This document shows, in pieces, positions 15,330-23,460 of a stretch of 64,000 nt of DNA. The translations under genes were made by a program, and so were the position numbers. Under the pieces are notes generated by a model, which saw only the letters and a list, made by a program, of their open reading frames with translations, made no database searches and was not told the DNA's origin. Positions within the stretch are counted from its first letter, which is position 1, and each line of letters starts with the position of its first letter. Origin of the DNA: Nonomuraea aurantiaca (lineage in GTDB: Bacteria; Actinomycetota; Actinomycetes; Streptosporangiales; Streptosporangiaceae); assembly GCF_020215705.1 (NCBI RefSeq), contig NZ_JAIWNB010000034.1:39800-103799 (forward strand). Direction: 5' to 3'.

Positions 15330-16571
15330 GTGGGTCCGGCCATCGCCCGGGCGGCACGTGGGCCGCTGAACTGGCGGTCGCTGCGCTGGAAGATCGCCGC
15401 GCTGGTGGCCGTGACGTCCTGCGCAGTCGCGCTGGCCGTCGGGGTGCTGGTCCACCGCAGCGCCTTCGACCGGTCCATGAGCCTGGGCAGGGACCGGGCT
15501 TTCAGCGAGCTGCTGGTCGTGGTGGACACCTACCGGCGTACGGGCGATGCGCCGCAGCCCGCTCAGGTTCCGCCCGCGCTGCTCCAGCGGGCCAGGAGCA
15601 CAGGCGAGTTCAGCACCTGGTACGACGACCGTCGGCCGGACGTTCCCTGGATGTGGGCGGCGCAGCTGATCGACGGCCAGGTGCTGGCCGTGCAGATCGA
15701 CATGGGCTCGGAGATCCGCGGCCTGTGGGCCCTGGACCGGAACATCGTGAAGGCGTCGCTGGTCGCGCTCGCGATCGTCGTACCTCTGGCCGTGTTGGCC
15801 GCCGAGACGTCCAACCGGCGGCTGAGACGCGTGGCCCGCACCGCGCGGCGGATCGCGGACGGCGACCTGGACGCCAGGAGCATGATGGGCGGCCGGGGCG
15901 GTGACGAGATCACCGAGATCTCGGCCACCATCGATTCGATGGCCGACAGTCTGCGGGACCGGCTGCTCAGCGAGCAGCGCTTCACCGCCGATGTGGCCCA
16001 CGAGCTACGTACCCCGCTGATGGGACTGGTCGTCTCGGCCGAACTGCTCCCGGAGAGCGAGGCCACCGACCTGGTACGCGACCGGGTTCGGGTCCTGCGG
16101 GCGCTGGTGGAGGACCTGCTGGAGATCTCCCGGCTGGACGCGGGCGCGGAGTGGGCCGATCGCCGTCCGGTGCCGCTGGGCCGGGTCGTCGAGGAGTGCG
16201 TGGCCCGGACCAAACTCGAGGTCCGGCTGACGGTGACCGGTGAGCCGGTCGTCGACACCGATCCGCGGCGCATCGACCGGATCATCACGAACCTGGTCAC
16301 CAACGCCCACCGGCACGGGCGCTCGCCGGTCGAGGTCGCCGTGAACGACACGACGATCGTCGTACGCGACCACGGCCCCGGATTCCCGGACGGGCTGCTG
16401 GCGGAGGGACCGCAGCGTTTCCGTACGGGTGGGGCCGAGCGGGGCAACGGCCATGGCCTGGGCCTGGCCATCGCCGCCGGACAAGCCCAGGTGATCGGCG
16501 CGGAGCTCGCCTTCGCCAACGCCCCGGACGGCGGCGCGACGGCCACGCTCCGCCTTCATTACCCGGTGTAG
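15330..16571 (+). CDS. Sensor histidine kinase
   Basis: This is a 413-residue kinase; the GTG at 15330 is separated by one base from the response regulator stop. Layout: TM1 about 23-42, an extracytoplasmic sensor of about 95 residues, TM2 about 136-156, HAMP about 157-210 (RRLRRVARTARRIADGDLDARS), and dimerisation/phosphoacceptor helix with FTADVAHELRTPL (His about 223). The HATPase domain has the N box (NLVTNAHRHG), G1 (RDHGPGFPDG) and G2 (GHGLGLAIAAG). Similar in layout to the CseC-type envelope-stress kinase. The sensor has no Cys/His cluster, so direct copper sensing is not supported. Confidence 0.92.
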   Translation: MGPAIARAARGPLNWRSLRWKIAALVAVTSCAVALAVGVLVHRSAFDRSMSLGRDRAFSELLVVVDTYRRTGDAPQPAQVPPALLQRARSTGEFSTWYDDRRPDVPWMWAAQLIDGQVLAVQIDMGSEIRGLWALDRNIVKASLVALAIVVPLAVLAAETSNRRLRRVARTARRIADGDLDARSMMGGRGGDEITEISATIDSMADSLRDRLLSEQRFTADVAHELRTPLMGLVVSAELLPESEATDLVRDRVRVLRALVEDLLEISRLDAGAEWADRRPVPLGRVVEECVARTKLEVRLTVTGEPVVDTDPRRIDRIITNLVTNAHRHGRSPVEVAVNDTTIVVRDHGPGFPDGLLAEGPQRFRTGGAERGNGHGLGLAIAAGQAQVIGAELAFANAPDGGATATLRLHYPV

Positions 16572-16649
16572 TTCTTCCCAGGGAGGACCGCCTCCACGAG
16601 CTGGCGAGGTTTCCCTTCTCGATCTCAGAGGTGAGCCTGTCTCTACGGA

Positions 16650-17003
16650 TCACGACCAGTGGTAGGCCAGGTTCACGGCTAGTGCGGCCACCGCGGTGAA
16701 GAAGAATCCGCCCCAGTTCACGAGCTTGCGGGAACCCACTCGCAGGTGCGCGAGGAGCGCGCCGATGAAGTACAGCACGAGGCTGTAGGCGGCGAGTGTC
16801 CCCAGCATGGGCACGGCGAATCCGCCCAGCAGCCCCAAAGAGCCCGCCGCCAGCAACATGCCCAGCACCGGTACCCACGACCGGGGCAGGCGCTTCATGT
16901 CCGCCTGGGCCTTGGGGAATTCGTGGCCGATCATGTAGACGACGGCGGCGCTGCCGTACAGGAGCGAGGCGAAGATGGTGACCGCGGCATAAACGGTGAA
17001 CAT
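16650..17003 (-). CDS. DoxX-like integral membrane protein
   Basis: This is a 117-residue protein with four hydrophobic segments. It starts at ATG in MFTVYAAVTIFASLLYG after an AAAGGAAA site. MIGHEFPKAQADMKRLPRSW between TM1 and TM2 and GFAVPMLGTLAAYSLVLYF fit the DoxX family. It is divergent from an ECF41 sigma factor gene. Such sigma factors typically control neighbouring genes for carboxymuconolactone decarboxylase-like, oxidoreductase or DoxX-like proteins, so this is its likely target. No exact ECF41 promoter (TGTCACA/CGTC) was found by eye in the 198-bp spacer. Confidence 0.85.
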   Translation of the reverse strand: MFTVYAAVTIFASLLYGSAAVVYMIGHEFPKAQADMKRLPRSWVPVLGMLLAAGSLGLLGGFAVPMLGTLAAYSLVLYFIGALLAHLRVGSRKLVNWGGFFFTAVAALAVNLAYHWS

Positions 17004-17201
17004 AGGCTTTCCTTTGTGGTTGTCAGCTGCAAGAACTTCCGTTGCGGAAGCCGGCCGGCGCATCATTGATCGCTGCGACCCGGCCCAGCAGTCCGACGAA
17101 TCACCTGCGGAAAATGTCAGGCGACGCGCCGACCTCACAGTCCCGTGCGCTGTCTCGTCGAACGGGTGAGGGCAGCTGCGAGCAAGGGAGCCATCGACAC
17201 C

Positions 17202-18122
17202 ATGACCACCCCATCCGACCCGGGCCTGAGTGCGATCATGAGCGAGCGGCGTCAGCTGATCAATCTCGCCTATCGCCTCCTGGGCTCCCTGGCCGACGCG
17301 GAGGATGTCGTACAGGAGACCTACGCCCGCTGGTACGCCATGACCCGGCAGCAGCAGGAAGCCATCGAAGTCCCCGGCGCCTGGCTGACCACGGTCGCCA
17401 GTCGCATCTGCCTGGACCTGCTCGGCTCGGCACGGACCCGGCGCGAGAGCTATGTCGGCGAATGGATCCCCGAGCCGCTGCCCGACCCGACGGAGTGGAT
17501 CACCGGGCGGTCGGGCGACCCGGTCGACCGCGTCACTCTCGACGAGTCGATCACCATGGCCTTCCTGGTGGTGCTGGAGTCGATGACCCCGGCCGAGCGC
17601 GTCGCGCTCGTCCTGCACGATGTCTTCCGCTACTCCTTCGCCGAGGTGGCCGAGATCGTCGGCCGTACGCCAGGGGCCTGTCGCCAGCTGGCTTCCTCGG
17701 CCCGCCGCCGTCTTGGTGCCTCGCAGGCGCCGGCAACTCCGGCGGCGCGGCAGTCCGGCGTCGTCAGGGACTTCAAGCAGGCATGGGAGGCCAAGGACAT
17801 CGACGCCCTCATCGGTCTCCTCGACCCCGACGCCACGGCGATCATCGACGGCGGCGGCCTCGTCAGCGCCGGACGCCACCCGATCGAAGGCGGCGAGCGG
17901 ATCGCCCGCTACATCCTCGCCCTCGCCGGCAAGGCACCCAACCTGACCATCCTGGAGCGTACGGTCAACGGTCAGCCCGGTCTGGTGGCTCAGCAGGACG
18001 ATGTCACGGTCACGGTGACGGCGTTCGACGTCGAAGACGGCAGGATCAAGCGCATCTGGGCGATACGCAACCCCGAGAAGCTCCGGCCTTGGACGGCGGC
18101 TGGCCGCCCATCCCCTCGGTGA
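17202..18122 (+). CDS. sigJ: ECF41-family sigma factor (SigJ-like)
   Basis: This is a 306-residue protein from the ATG of MTTPSDPGLSAIM; AGGGAG lies 13 bases upstream. The sigma-2 domain (about 15-80) has QLINLAYRLLGSLADAEDVVQETYARW. The linker carries WIPEPLP, the WLPEP signature of ECF41. Sigma-4 (about 115-170) has TPAERVALVLHDVFRYSFAEVAEIVGRTPGACRQL. A C-terminal SnoaL-like domain (about 190-300) has DGGGLVSAG and NPEKL, matching the DGGG(K/R) and NPDKL motifs through which this family self-regulates without an anti-sigma factor. Divergent DoxX gene is the probable target. Confidence 0.92.
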   Translation: MTTPSDPGLSAIMSERRQLINLAYRLLGSLADAEDVVQETYARWYAMTRQQQEAIEVPGAWLTTVASRICLDLLGSARTRRESYVGEWIPEPLPDPTEWITGRSGDPVDRVTLDESITMAFLVVLESMTPAERVALVLHDVFRYSFAEVAEIVGRTPGACRQLASSARRRLGASQAPATPAARQSGVVRDFKQAWEAKDIDALIGLLDPDATAIIDGGGLVSAGRHPIEGGERIARYILALAGKAPNLTILERTVNGQPGLVAQQDDVTVTVTAFDVEDGRIKRIWAIRNPEKLRPWTAAGRPSPR

Positions 18123-18138
18123 CCTGGTGACGCCCGGA

Positions 18139-18170
18139 GGGGTGGCGCGAGCGTGTCGTCGCGCCACCCC
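18139..18170. terminator. Bidirectional hairpin after sigJ
   Basis: GGGGTGGCGCGA-GCGTGTCG-TCGCGCCACCCC is a perfect 12-bp stem between the convergent sigJ and secreted-protein genes. There is no T-tract. Confidence 0.8.
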
Positions 18171-18184
18171 GGGGAGGGTTCCGG

Positions 18185-18802
18185 TCAGGGATCGTTCGGC
18201 TTGGGGTTGTGCGGGCTGCCGCCGCCACCCCCACTGCTGCCGTTGTTGCCGGCGAACTCGATGGGCTGGTACCGGGGCAGGACCACGGTGTTGGCCGAGG
18301 CGTCGGAGCCGTCGGTGCTGAGCGTCTTGTACACGGTCCAGATGAACTTGGCGAAGCCGAGGACCTGACCCCAGTCGATGCCGTTGTTCCAGTGCACGAT
18401 CGACACCGCGTACGTCTGCTCGGCGATGGCCGGCGAGACCTGCCCGGACCAGTTCTCCGTACGCTTGGAGTAGCCCAAGGCGGTGCCGTTGACGCCCCAG
18501 CAGTCGCCGCCGACCTCGCCGATGACCATGCCGTCGATGTTGAGGAGCAGGGCCTTGGCGCACAGGCGGACGCCGGTGAGGTAGACGCCCGACTCGACCG
18601 TCGAGACGCCGTAGACGTTGCCGCTGGCGTAGACCTTGACCGTGGTGTCGATGGTCTTGTTCTGGTTGTTGGCGTGCCAGGAGTGCAGTGACGCCTCGGC
18701 GACCAGTCTGTCGGCGCTGGCCGGCGGTGACGCGACGACGAAGCCGACCAAGACGATGAGGGCGCTGAGTAATCCGGTGAGCAGTCTTCTGGGGGTGCCC
18801 AT
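18185..18802 (-). CDS. Secreted protein of unknown function
   Basis: This is a 205-residue protein starting at MGTPRRLLTGLL after a GGAAAGG site. The signal peptide covers residues 1-31 and ends SPPASA. The mature domain is beta-rich with VKVYASGNVYGVSTVESGVYLTGVRLCAKALLLNIDG; two Cys could form a disulfide. The C-terminal tail is a disordered NNGSSGGGGGSPHNPKPNDP-type stretch. I do not recognise the family. It converges on sigJ across a terminator hairpin. Confidence 0.7.
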   Translation of the reverse strand: MGTPRRLLTGLLSALIVLVGFVVASPPASADRLVAEASLHSWHANNQNKTIDTTVKVYASGNVYGVSTVESGVYLTGVRLCAKALLLNIDGMVIGEVGGDCWGVNGTALGYSKRTENWSGQVSPAIAEQTYAVSIVHWNNGIDWGQVLGFAKFIWTVYKTLSTDGSDASANTVVLPRYQPIEFAGNNGSSGGGGGSPHNPKPNDP

Positions 18803-19023
18803 GGAGGCCTTTCCGTTCGTGGTGCTCGGTTGATCCGTCCGAATTCTCACCACGCGGCCATTCACCGGCGAAGAGCCACCGACCCGTAATCGGGAAGGTC
18901 CGTCATTTCACGGATGCCACCCTGTCAGGGGTACGTCGTTCGACGGATCCCGCGGCCGGGCCCGCCGATCCACCATGTTCAGGTGACCTCACGCCCGCCG
19001 CTTCACCGTGTGTCCAGGTGACC

Positions 19024-20139
19024 TCACGTCTGGCCCGTCGACCGGCGGGCCAGGGCCGCGCGCGTGCTGACGCCGAGCTTGCGGAAGACCCGGGAAAGGT
19101 GCGTCTCGACCGTGCGCGGGCTCAGGTACAGCCGCTCGCCGATCTGCCGGTTCGTCAGGCCCTCGCCGACCAGCTCGACGATCTCGCGTTCGCGCTCCGA
19201 CAGCCGTCCACCCGCCCCATGGGCCGCGGTGCCGCGCTGCCGGCGCCCGGCCTGCGCCGCCGGCCACGGAGCACCGACCCGCGTGAACAGGGCCTTGGCC
19301 CGGCCGAGCTGCTCCTGCGCCGTGCGGACGTCGCCCACGTCCGCACTCACCTCGGCCAGCAGCAGCCGGGCGAAGCCTTCGCCGACAGGCAGTCTGGCCG
19401 TGACGAGGCATGCCACGGCCTCGCGAGCCGCCGCTTCCGCCTCGTGCGGGCGGTCCGCGGCCATCGCCAGCGCCGCGCGGGCCGCCTCGACGTCAGCGGA
19501 CCGGGCGGGCGGCGCTCCCGACGCCACGACCGCGACGGCCCGCTCGTACCACTGCCCGGCCGCCGTCAGATCGCCGCAGGCCGCCTCCGCCCGCGCGCGG
19601 CGGGCGAAGACACTCGCCGCGCCGGTACGGCAGGCGAGCACGATCACGGCGCTCGTGTTCGGCGGATGCCTGATGTGGTAGTCGATCACCTCCACCGAGG
19701 CGTCGTCGGCCCACTGCACGTCGTCCATGAGGACCAGCAGCGTGCTCGACTCGCCCATCCGCTCCACGCCCTGACGCATCTCGCGGAAGCGGCGGTGACG
19801 GTCCAGACCGGCCAGGTCACCTGTCCCGGTCTCCCGTGACAGCAGCGCGCGCAGCCCATCGAGGTGTCCGGCGAGCTCAGGATGCCGGTGGGCGTCGGCG
19901 AGCGCGTCCTGCACGATCCCGTACGGCGCGCTGCGCTCGAACTCGGTGGCCCGCCCGGCGATGGCCATGATGCCCCGTTCGCGCGCGAGGTCGGCGAACG
20001 CGCCCAGCATCCGGGTCTTGCCGATGCCCGGCTCACCGGTCAGCAGCACGAAGACCCACTGCCGCCGCGCGTCCAGGAGATCCGACAGGTGAGCCAGTTC
20101 GGCGGTTCTGCCGACCAGTGGACGCCGGATCTCGAACAC
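19024..20139 (-). CDS. LuxR-family ATPase regulator with large internal deletion
   Basis: This is a 371-residue protein from a GTG after GGGAGGCAGCAG. The N-terminal AAA/NACHT-like part has Walker A GEPGIGKTRM and Walker B LLVLMDDVQWADD, and breaks off about 190 residues in at VIVLACRTGAAS. It then continues in frame as a TPR fragment and a C-terminal LuxR HTH (LSEREREIVELVGEGLTNRQIGERLYLSPRTVETHLSRVFRKLGV). Full LAL regulators have about 900 residues, so some 500 residues of sensor and TPR region are absent while the frame is kept. It may be a recently deleted, possibly defective regulator. Divergent from a small membrane-protein gene. Confidence 0.8.
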   Translation of the reverse strand: MFEIRRPLVGRTAELAHLSDLLDARRQWVFVLLTGEPGIGKTRMLGAFADLARERGIMAIAGRATEFERSAPYGIVQDALADAHRHPELAGHLDGLRALLSRETGTGDLAGLDRHRRFREMRQGVERMGESSTLLVLMDDVQWADDASVEVIDYHIRHPPNTSAVIVLACRTGAASVFARRARAEAACGDLTAAGQWYERAVAVVASGAPPARSADVEAARAALAMAADRPHEAEAAAREAVACLVTARLPVGEGFARLLLAEVSADVGDVRTAQEQLGRAKALFTRVGAPWPAAQAGRRQRGTAAHGAGGRLSEREREIVELVGEGLTNRQIGERLYLSPRTVETHLSRVFRKLGVSTRAALARRSTGQT

Positions 20140-20233
20140 CTGCTGCCTCCCACGGACACGCCGCTCTCGGCCGGGAGGATCGCCCGGACATGATCCATGT
20201 CTATCCCACGCGAGTCCCCGTCGAAGCAGCGCC

Positions 20234-20431
20234 ATGTTCCTCAGCAACGTGTTGAGCGTCACCGCCTTGACGTGGCTGGCCATGCCGCTGGTGAACAGGG
20301 TCTTCGCGGCATGGCTCGTACCCGGCCGGACGGCCTCCGCCCGCTGGAACGTGGTGGGCGCGGTCGTGATCGTGCTCTGCTACGCGGTCTCCATCGCCGT
20401 CTTCGGGTTGCTCGCCGGCTCATCGACCTGA
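20234..20431 (+). CDS. Small membrane protein, possible fragment
   Basis: This 65-residue frame encodes two hydrophobic helices (NVLSVTALTWLAMPLVNRVF and WNVVGAVVIVLCYAVSIAVFG) joined by a short basic loop. TWLAMPLVNR resembles the C-terminal membrane tail of membrane-anchored antibiotic-biosynthesis-monooxygenase-like proteins, so this could be a truncated relic. There is no strong ribosome site. It stands between the divergent LuxR gene and the IclR gene. Confidence 0.45.
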   Translation: MFLSNVLSVTALTWLAMPLVNRVFAAWLVPGRTASARWNVVGAVVIVLCYAVSIAVFGLLAGSST

Positions 20432-20555
20432 CGGGATTCCGCTCGGACAAGTGTCCGGCTGGCGGTCGCCCGCTGGTATAATCAGGCGATTCGCCGCAGG
20501 TGCCACGGCCGGGACGCCGCCGCCATGCGGACACCCGAGCAGAGGAAGACCTCCC

Positions 20556-21356
20556 ATGGCGCGCGCCGAGACCGGACCCGATTTCATCGAGGCGCTGGCC
20601 CGTGGCCTCGATGTCATCAGAGTGTTCCAGCCGGGACGGGCGAGCATGTCGCTGACCGAGGTGGCCACCGCGGCCGGGCTGGCCCGGCCGACGGCCCGCC
20701 GCATCCTGCTGACTCTTCAGGAGCTGGGATACGCGCGGGCCGAGCAGGGCGGCTTCGCGCTCACGCCGCGCGTGCTGGAGCTCGGGATGTCGTACGTGCG
20801 CTCGATGGGTCTGTGGGAGGTCGCCCGGCCGCATCTGGAGCGGCTGGTCGCGCAGACCAACGAGTCCTCCTCGATCGCCCAGCTCGACGGGTCGGACATC
20901 GTGTACGTCGCCCGGGTGGCCGTGCCGAAGATCGTCGCCCTTCGGGTGCAGATCGGGACGCGGTTCCCGGCCCTGCAGACCTCGCTCGGCAAGGTGCTGC
21001 TCGCCGCGCTGCCTCCCGCCGAGGTGAGCCGGGTCCTTGCCGAGCCGAGCCGCTCGGGCATCCAGCCGCGCTGGGAGCCGGACGCGGAGGAGCGCGACGC
21101 GGCGCTGCGGGTGGTGCGGGCCAAGGGCTGGGCGCTGACGGACGAGGAGCTCTCGCTGGGGATCCGGTCGGTGGCCGCGCCCCTGCGCAACGGGCTCGGC
21201 GAGGTCATCGCGTCCGTCAACGTCAACGTGCACGCCGCCGAGACCTCCGTACGGAAGCTGACCCAGGAATACCTGCCGCTGCTGCTCACCACGGCCGGCG
21301 CGATCAGCGCCGACTGGGCGCAGTATGAGACGGTGCCCGAGGTCACCGCCTCGTGA
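20556..21356 (+). CDS. IclR-family regulator (PcaR/PobR-like)
   Basis: This is a 266-residue regulator with a GAGGAAG ribosome site. The N-terminal winged HTH (about 8-70) has IEALARGLDVIRVF, LTEVATAAGLARPTARRILLTLQELGYA. The IclR effector domain (about 85-260) has SSSIAQLDGSDIVYVARV, FPALQTSLGKVLLAAL and RSVAAPLRNGLGEVIASVNV. The IEALxRGLxVI opening is typical of PcaR/PobR-type activators of aromatic catabolism, which suits the adjacent convergent dioxygenase operon. Likely binding sites are the GTCCGT/ACGGAC inverted repeats at 24581-24605, upstream of that operon. Confidence 0.9.
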   Translation: MARAETGPDFIEALARGLDVIRVFQPGRASMSLTEVATAAGLARPTARRILLTLQELGYARAEQGGFALTPRVLELGMSYVRSMGLWEVARPHLERLVAQTNESSSIAQLDGSDIVYVARVAVPKIVALRVQIGTRFPALQTSLGKVLLAALPPAEVSRVLAEPSRSGIQPRWEPDAEERDAALRVVRAKGWALTDEELSLGIRSVAAPLRNGLGEVIASVNVNVHAAETSVRKLTQEYLPLLLTTAGAISADWAQYETVPEVTAS

Positions 21357-21360
21357 TGAC

Positions 21361-21720
21361 TTAGGTGGCGATGTCGGGATAGGGCATGGCGAAGTGCGCG
21401 AGCCGCTGGGCGTACTCGAGCTGGAATCCCAGAGGCTCGTGGTCCCGCTCGAACATCGCGATGAACAGCGTGAGCGTGAGGAAGGGATGCGCCCCCAGCC
21501 CGAACAGTGCCGGATAGTCGTGCGTGGCCAGCGCCTCGCGCTCGACGTCGTCGAACCGCAGCCAGGTGGAGGACTCACCGTCGTGGCAGTTGAGGATGCG
21601 GTTGGCGTACTCGGCCTCCCACATCGCCACCGTGCCGCGCGGGTCCTCGCGGTAGCGCTCGACGAGCTCGGGATCGCGGTCGACGGTGAACAGGAACTTG
21701 TCGAGCAGGTACTTGCTCAC
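21361..21720 (-). CDS. Extradiol dioxygenase small (LigA-like) subunit
   Basis: This is a 119-residue protein resembling the alpha subunit of protocatechuate 4,5-dioxygenase. It is all-helical, starting VSKYLLDKFLFTVDRDPELVERYREDP, with the family's HPFLTLTLFIAMF substrate-pocket region near residue 90. The GTG start overlaps the stop of the catalytic subunit gene by four bases (GTGA), so the two are translationally coupled. It ends four bases from the IclR stop on the other strand. Confidence 0.85.
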   Translation of the reverse strand: MSKYLLDKFLFTVDRDPELVERYREDPRGTVAMWEAEYANRILNCHDGESSTWLRFDDVEREALATHDYPALFGLGAHPFLTLTLFIAMFERDHEPLGFQLEYAQRLAHFAMPYPDIAT

Positions 21721-22580
21721 GAGCCGCCTCCGTTGGGATACCAGGTGAAGTAGGCCTCCATGGTGTGGAACAGGTCGTAGGTGTCGACGTAGTCGGCCTT
21801 CCTGCCCTCGCCCGCGACGCCCATCATCAACATGAAGTCCATGAACCCGTGGGTGGCGTTGCCCGGCGTCCACAGGCTGTCCAGCGTCACCTCGGCCAGG
21901 CAGCCCTCGATGTCCCCGGACGCGATCCAGCCGACGGCCTTCTGGTCGAACTCCGGGTCCGGCCCGTGCGGGCCGAACTGGCGCGGCCCGCCGAGCTCGA
22001 GCGACAGGTGCCCGGTGCCGATGACCGCGACCCTCTTGTCTGCCGGCCACGCCTCGACCAGCTGCCTGATCGTCCGCCCGAGCTGGACGAACCTGGAAGG
22101 GCGCGGTAAGGGCGGCGCGAAGATGTTGGTGTAGATCGGCACGATCGGCAGGTCGTTCTGCGGCCGGAGCGTGATGATCGGGCACGTGATCGAGTGGTCG
22201 ATCCGCAGCTCGTTGGAGAACGCCAGGTCGAACCCGGCGTCGATGCCTTCGCGCAGCACGTACGCCGACAGGTCCTCCTGGCCCTTGAACAGCATCCTCG
22301 GCAGGCCGAACTCGCGCTCCTCGTTGTAGAAGTTCGCGTCGTAGAAGGGGGCCTTGCCGACCAGGAACTGCGGCATGTTGTCCAGCCACAGCTGGTGGAA
22401 GTGGTCCGAGCCGACCATCACCAGCACGTCCGGGCGGGCCCGGGTCAGCGTCTCCCGGAACGCCTCCACCTTGCGTACCCACTCGTCCGCGAACGGCGGG
22501 CGGTCCTCCCCGGTGGCGGTGCTGGCCCGGTAGAAGAAGGGATGGTGGGTGGACGCGATCACCGCGACCAGTTCAGCCAT
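21717..22580 (-). CDS. Class III extradiol ring-cleavage dioxygenase, catalytic (LigB-like) subunit
   Basis: This is a 287-residue LigB-superfamily enzyme, with Fe(II)-dependent meta-cleavage of a catecholic ring. Metal ligands visible: STHHPFFY near the N-terminus (His12) and VGSDHFHQLW near residue 58-63. The conserved acid/base region GTGHLSLELGG lies near residue 189, and NATHGFMDFM comes later. The small subunit is a separate gene, as in protocatechuate 4,5-dioxygenase. It overlaps the citryl-CoA-lyase-like gene by eight bases. Protocatechuate, gallate or a methylated relative is a reasonable substrate guess but not shown. Confidence 0.87.
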   Translation of the reverse strand: MAELVAVIASTHHPFFYRASTATGEDRPPFADEWVRKVEAFRETLTRARPDVLVMVGSDHFHQLWLDNMPQFLVGKAPFYDANFYNEEREFGLPRMLFKGQEDLSAYVLREGIDAGFDLAFSNELRIDHSITCPIITLRPQNDLPIVPIYTNIFAPPLPRPSRFVQLGRTIRQLVEAWPADKRVAVIGTGHLSLELGGPRQFGPHGPDPEFDQKAVGWIASGDIEGCLAEVTLDSLWTPGNATHGFMDFMLMMGVAGEGRKADYVDTYDLFHTMEAYFTWYPNGGGS

Positions 22581-23394
22581 GCGAACCTCCTGGGGGATGC
22601 GGCTCGGGCGAGACGGACTGGTGGTTCAGGTCGACCGACAGGAAGATCTCGTTGGCCACCGGGTGACGCAGCTCCTCGGCCAGCTGCCCGATCAGCCCCG
22701 CCGTCCGGGCCAGCAACGCGAACCCGCGCAGCAGCTCCAGAGGCAGCCCCAGGTCGGCGAGCGCCGCGCCGCAGACCCCGGCGCCGTTGAGCGGCAGCGT
22801 ACGGCCCAGCACCCGCGGATGGACCCGGCCGATCGCGGCGAACAGCGACAGGTGCGACCCGAGGAGCCCCTCCTCTTCGGCGATCTGGAACAGCCGTGGC
22901 GTCCGTGGATCGACCTCCTTGTGCACGTGGTGGCCGAGGCCGGGGATGCGCCGCGCCGCCGTACGCTGGGCCGACACGACGTCCAGGGCGACGGCGTCCC
23001 ACCCGGCGTCGTCGGCCGGCGGCGGGCCGTCGAGCGAGGTCAGCACGTCGTGCAGGAACCGGCCGCTGTCCTCGGTGACCCCGAGGAAGCGGGACCCGCC
23101 GCCGAGCAGCCCGGCCGCCAGCGCGCCCTGTACGGAGTCGGGCGCGGACAGGTACGTCAGCCGGGTCACGATCGCCGTGGGCGTGAACCCGTGGTCGGCC
23201 AGCGCGGCGAGCACGGCTTCGAACACGCGGGTCTCGCCCGGCGTCGGCCGCCGCTGGGTGGCCAGCCAGAAGGCCAGCTCGCCGAAGCCGACCTTGCCCA
23301 TCACCTCATGGGCCAGATCGTGGCCGAGCAGGGTGATCGACGTCGGCGTCGACGCGCCGAGCGCCGTGGGGTAACCGTTCACGGGGTCAGCCAT
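22573..23394 (-). CDS. Citryl-CoA lyase / citrate-synthase-like enzyme
   Basis: This is a 273-residue citrate-synthase-fold protein, shorter than citrate synthases (about 370-430) and typical of stand-alone citryl-CoA lyases. Signatures: LLGHDLAHEVMGKVGFGELAFWL near the N-terminus, GGGSRFLGVTED, the active-site segment IPGLGHHVHKEVDPRTPRLF (equivalent to GxGHxxyxxxDPR), and LPLNGAGVCGAALADLGLP. It should cleave or form a CoA thioester of a citrate-like hydroxy acid. Together with the CoA-transferase upstream and the dioxygenase downstream, it suggests a CoA-dependent lower pathway. Its start codon lies in a copy of a 39-bp tandem duplication. Confidence 0.8.
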   Translation of the reverse strand: MADPVNGYPTALGASTPTSITLLGHDLAHEVMGKVGFGELAFWLATQRRPTPGETRVFEAVLAALADHGFTPTAIVTRLTYLSAPDSVQGALAAGLLGGGSRFLGVTEDSGRFLHDVLTSLDGPPPADDAGWDAVALDVVSAQRTAARRIPGLGHHVHKEVDPRTPRLFQIAEEEGLLGSHLSLFAAIGRVHPRVLGRTLPLNGAGVCGAALADLGLPLELLRGFALLARTAGLIGQLAEELRHPVANEIFLSVDLNHQSVSPEPHPPGGSHG

Positions 23395-23460
23395 GCGCGC
23401 GGCTCCTCGCTGTGGGACAAGCGTTCACGAGGTCAGCCATGCGCGCAGCTCCTCGCCGTG
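23376..23460. repeat. 39-bp tandem duplication at a gene junction
   Basis: 23376-23414 and 23422-23460 are direct copies (36 of 39 identical), seven bases apart. The second contains the CoA-transferase stop and the first contains the start codon of the citryl-CoA-lyase-like gene. The downstream start context thus seems to come from duplication of the upstream gene's 3' end. Confidence 0.85.

Noticed and set aside
17004..17201. An ECF41 autoregulated promoter (TGTCACA/CGTC) between DoxX and sigJ.
   Set aside because: No convincing match found by eye on either strand. Regulation is inferred from gene order only.
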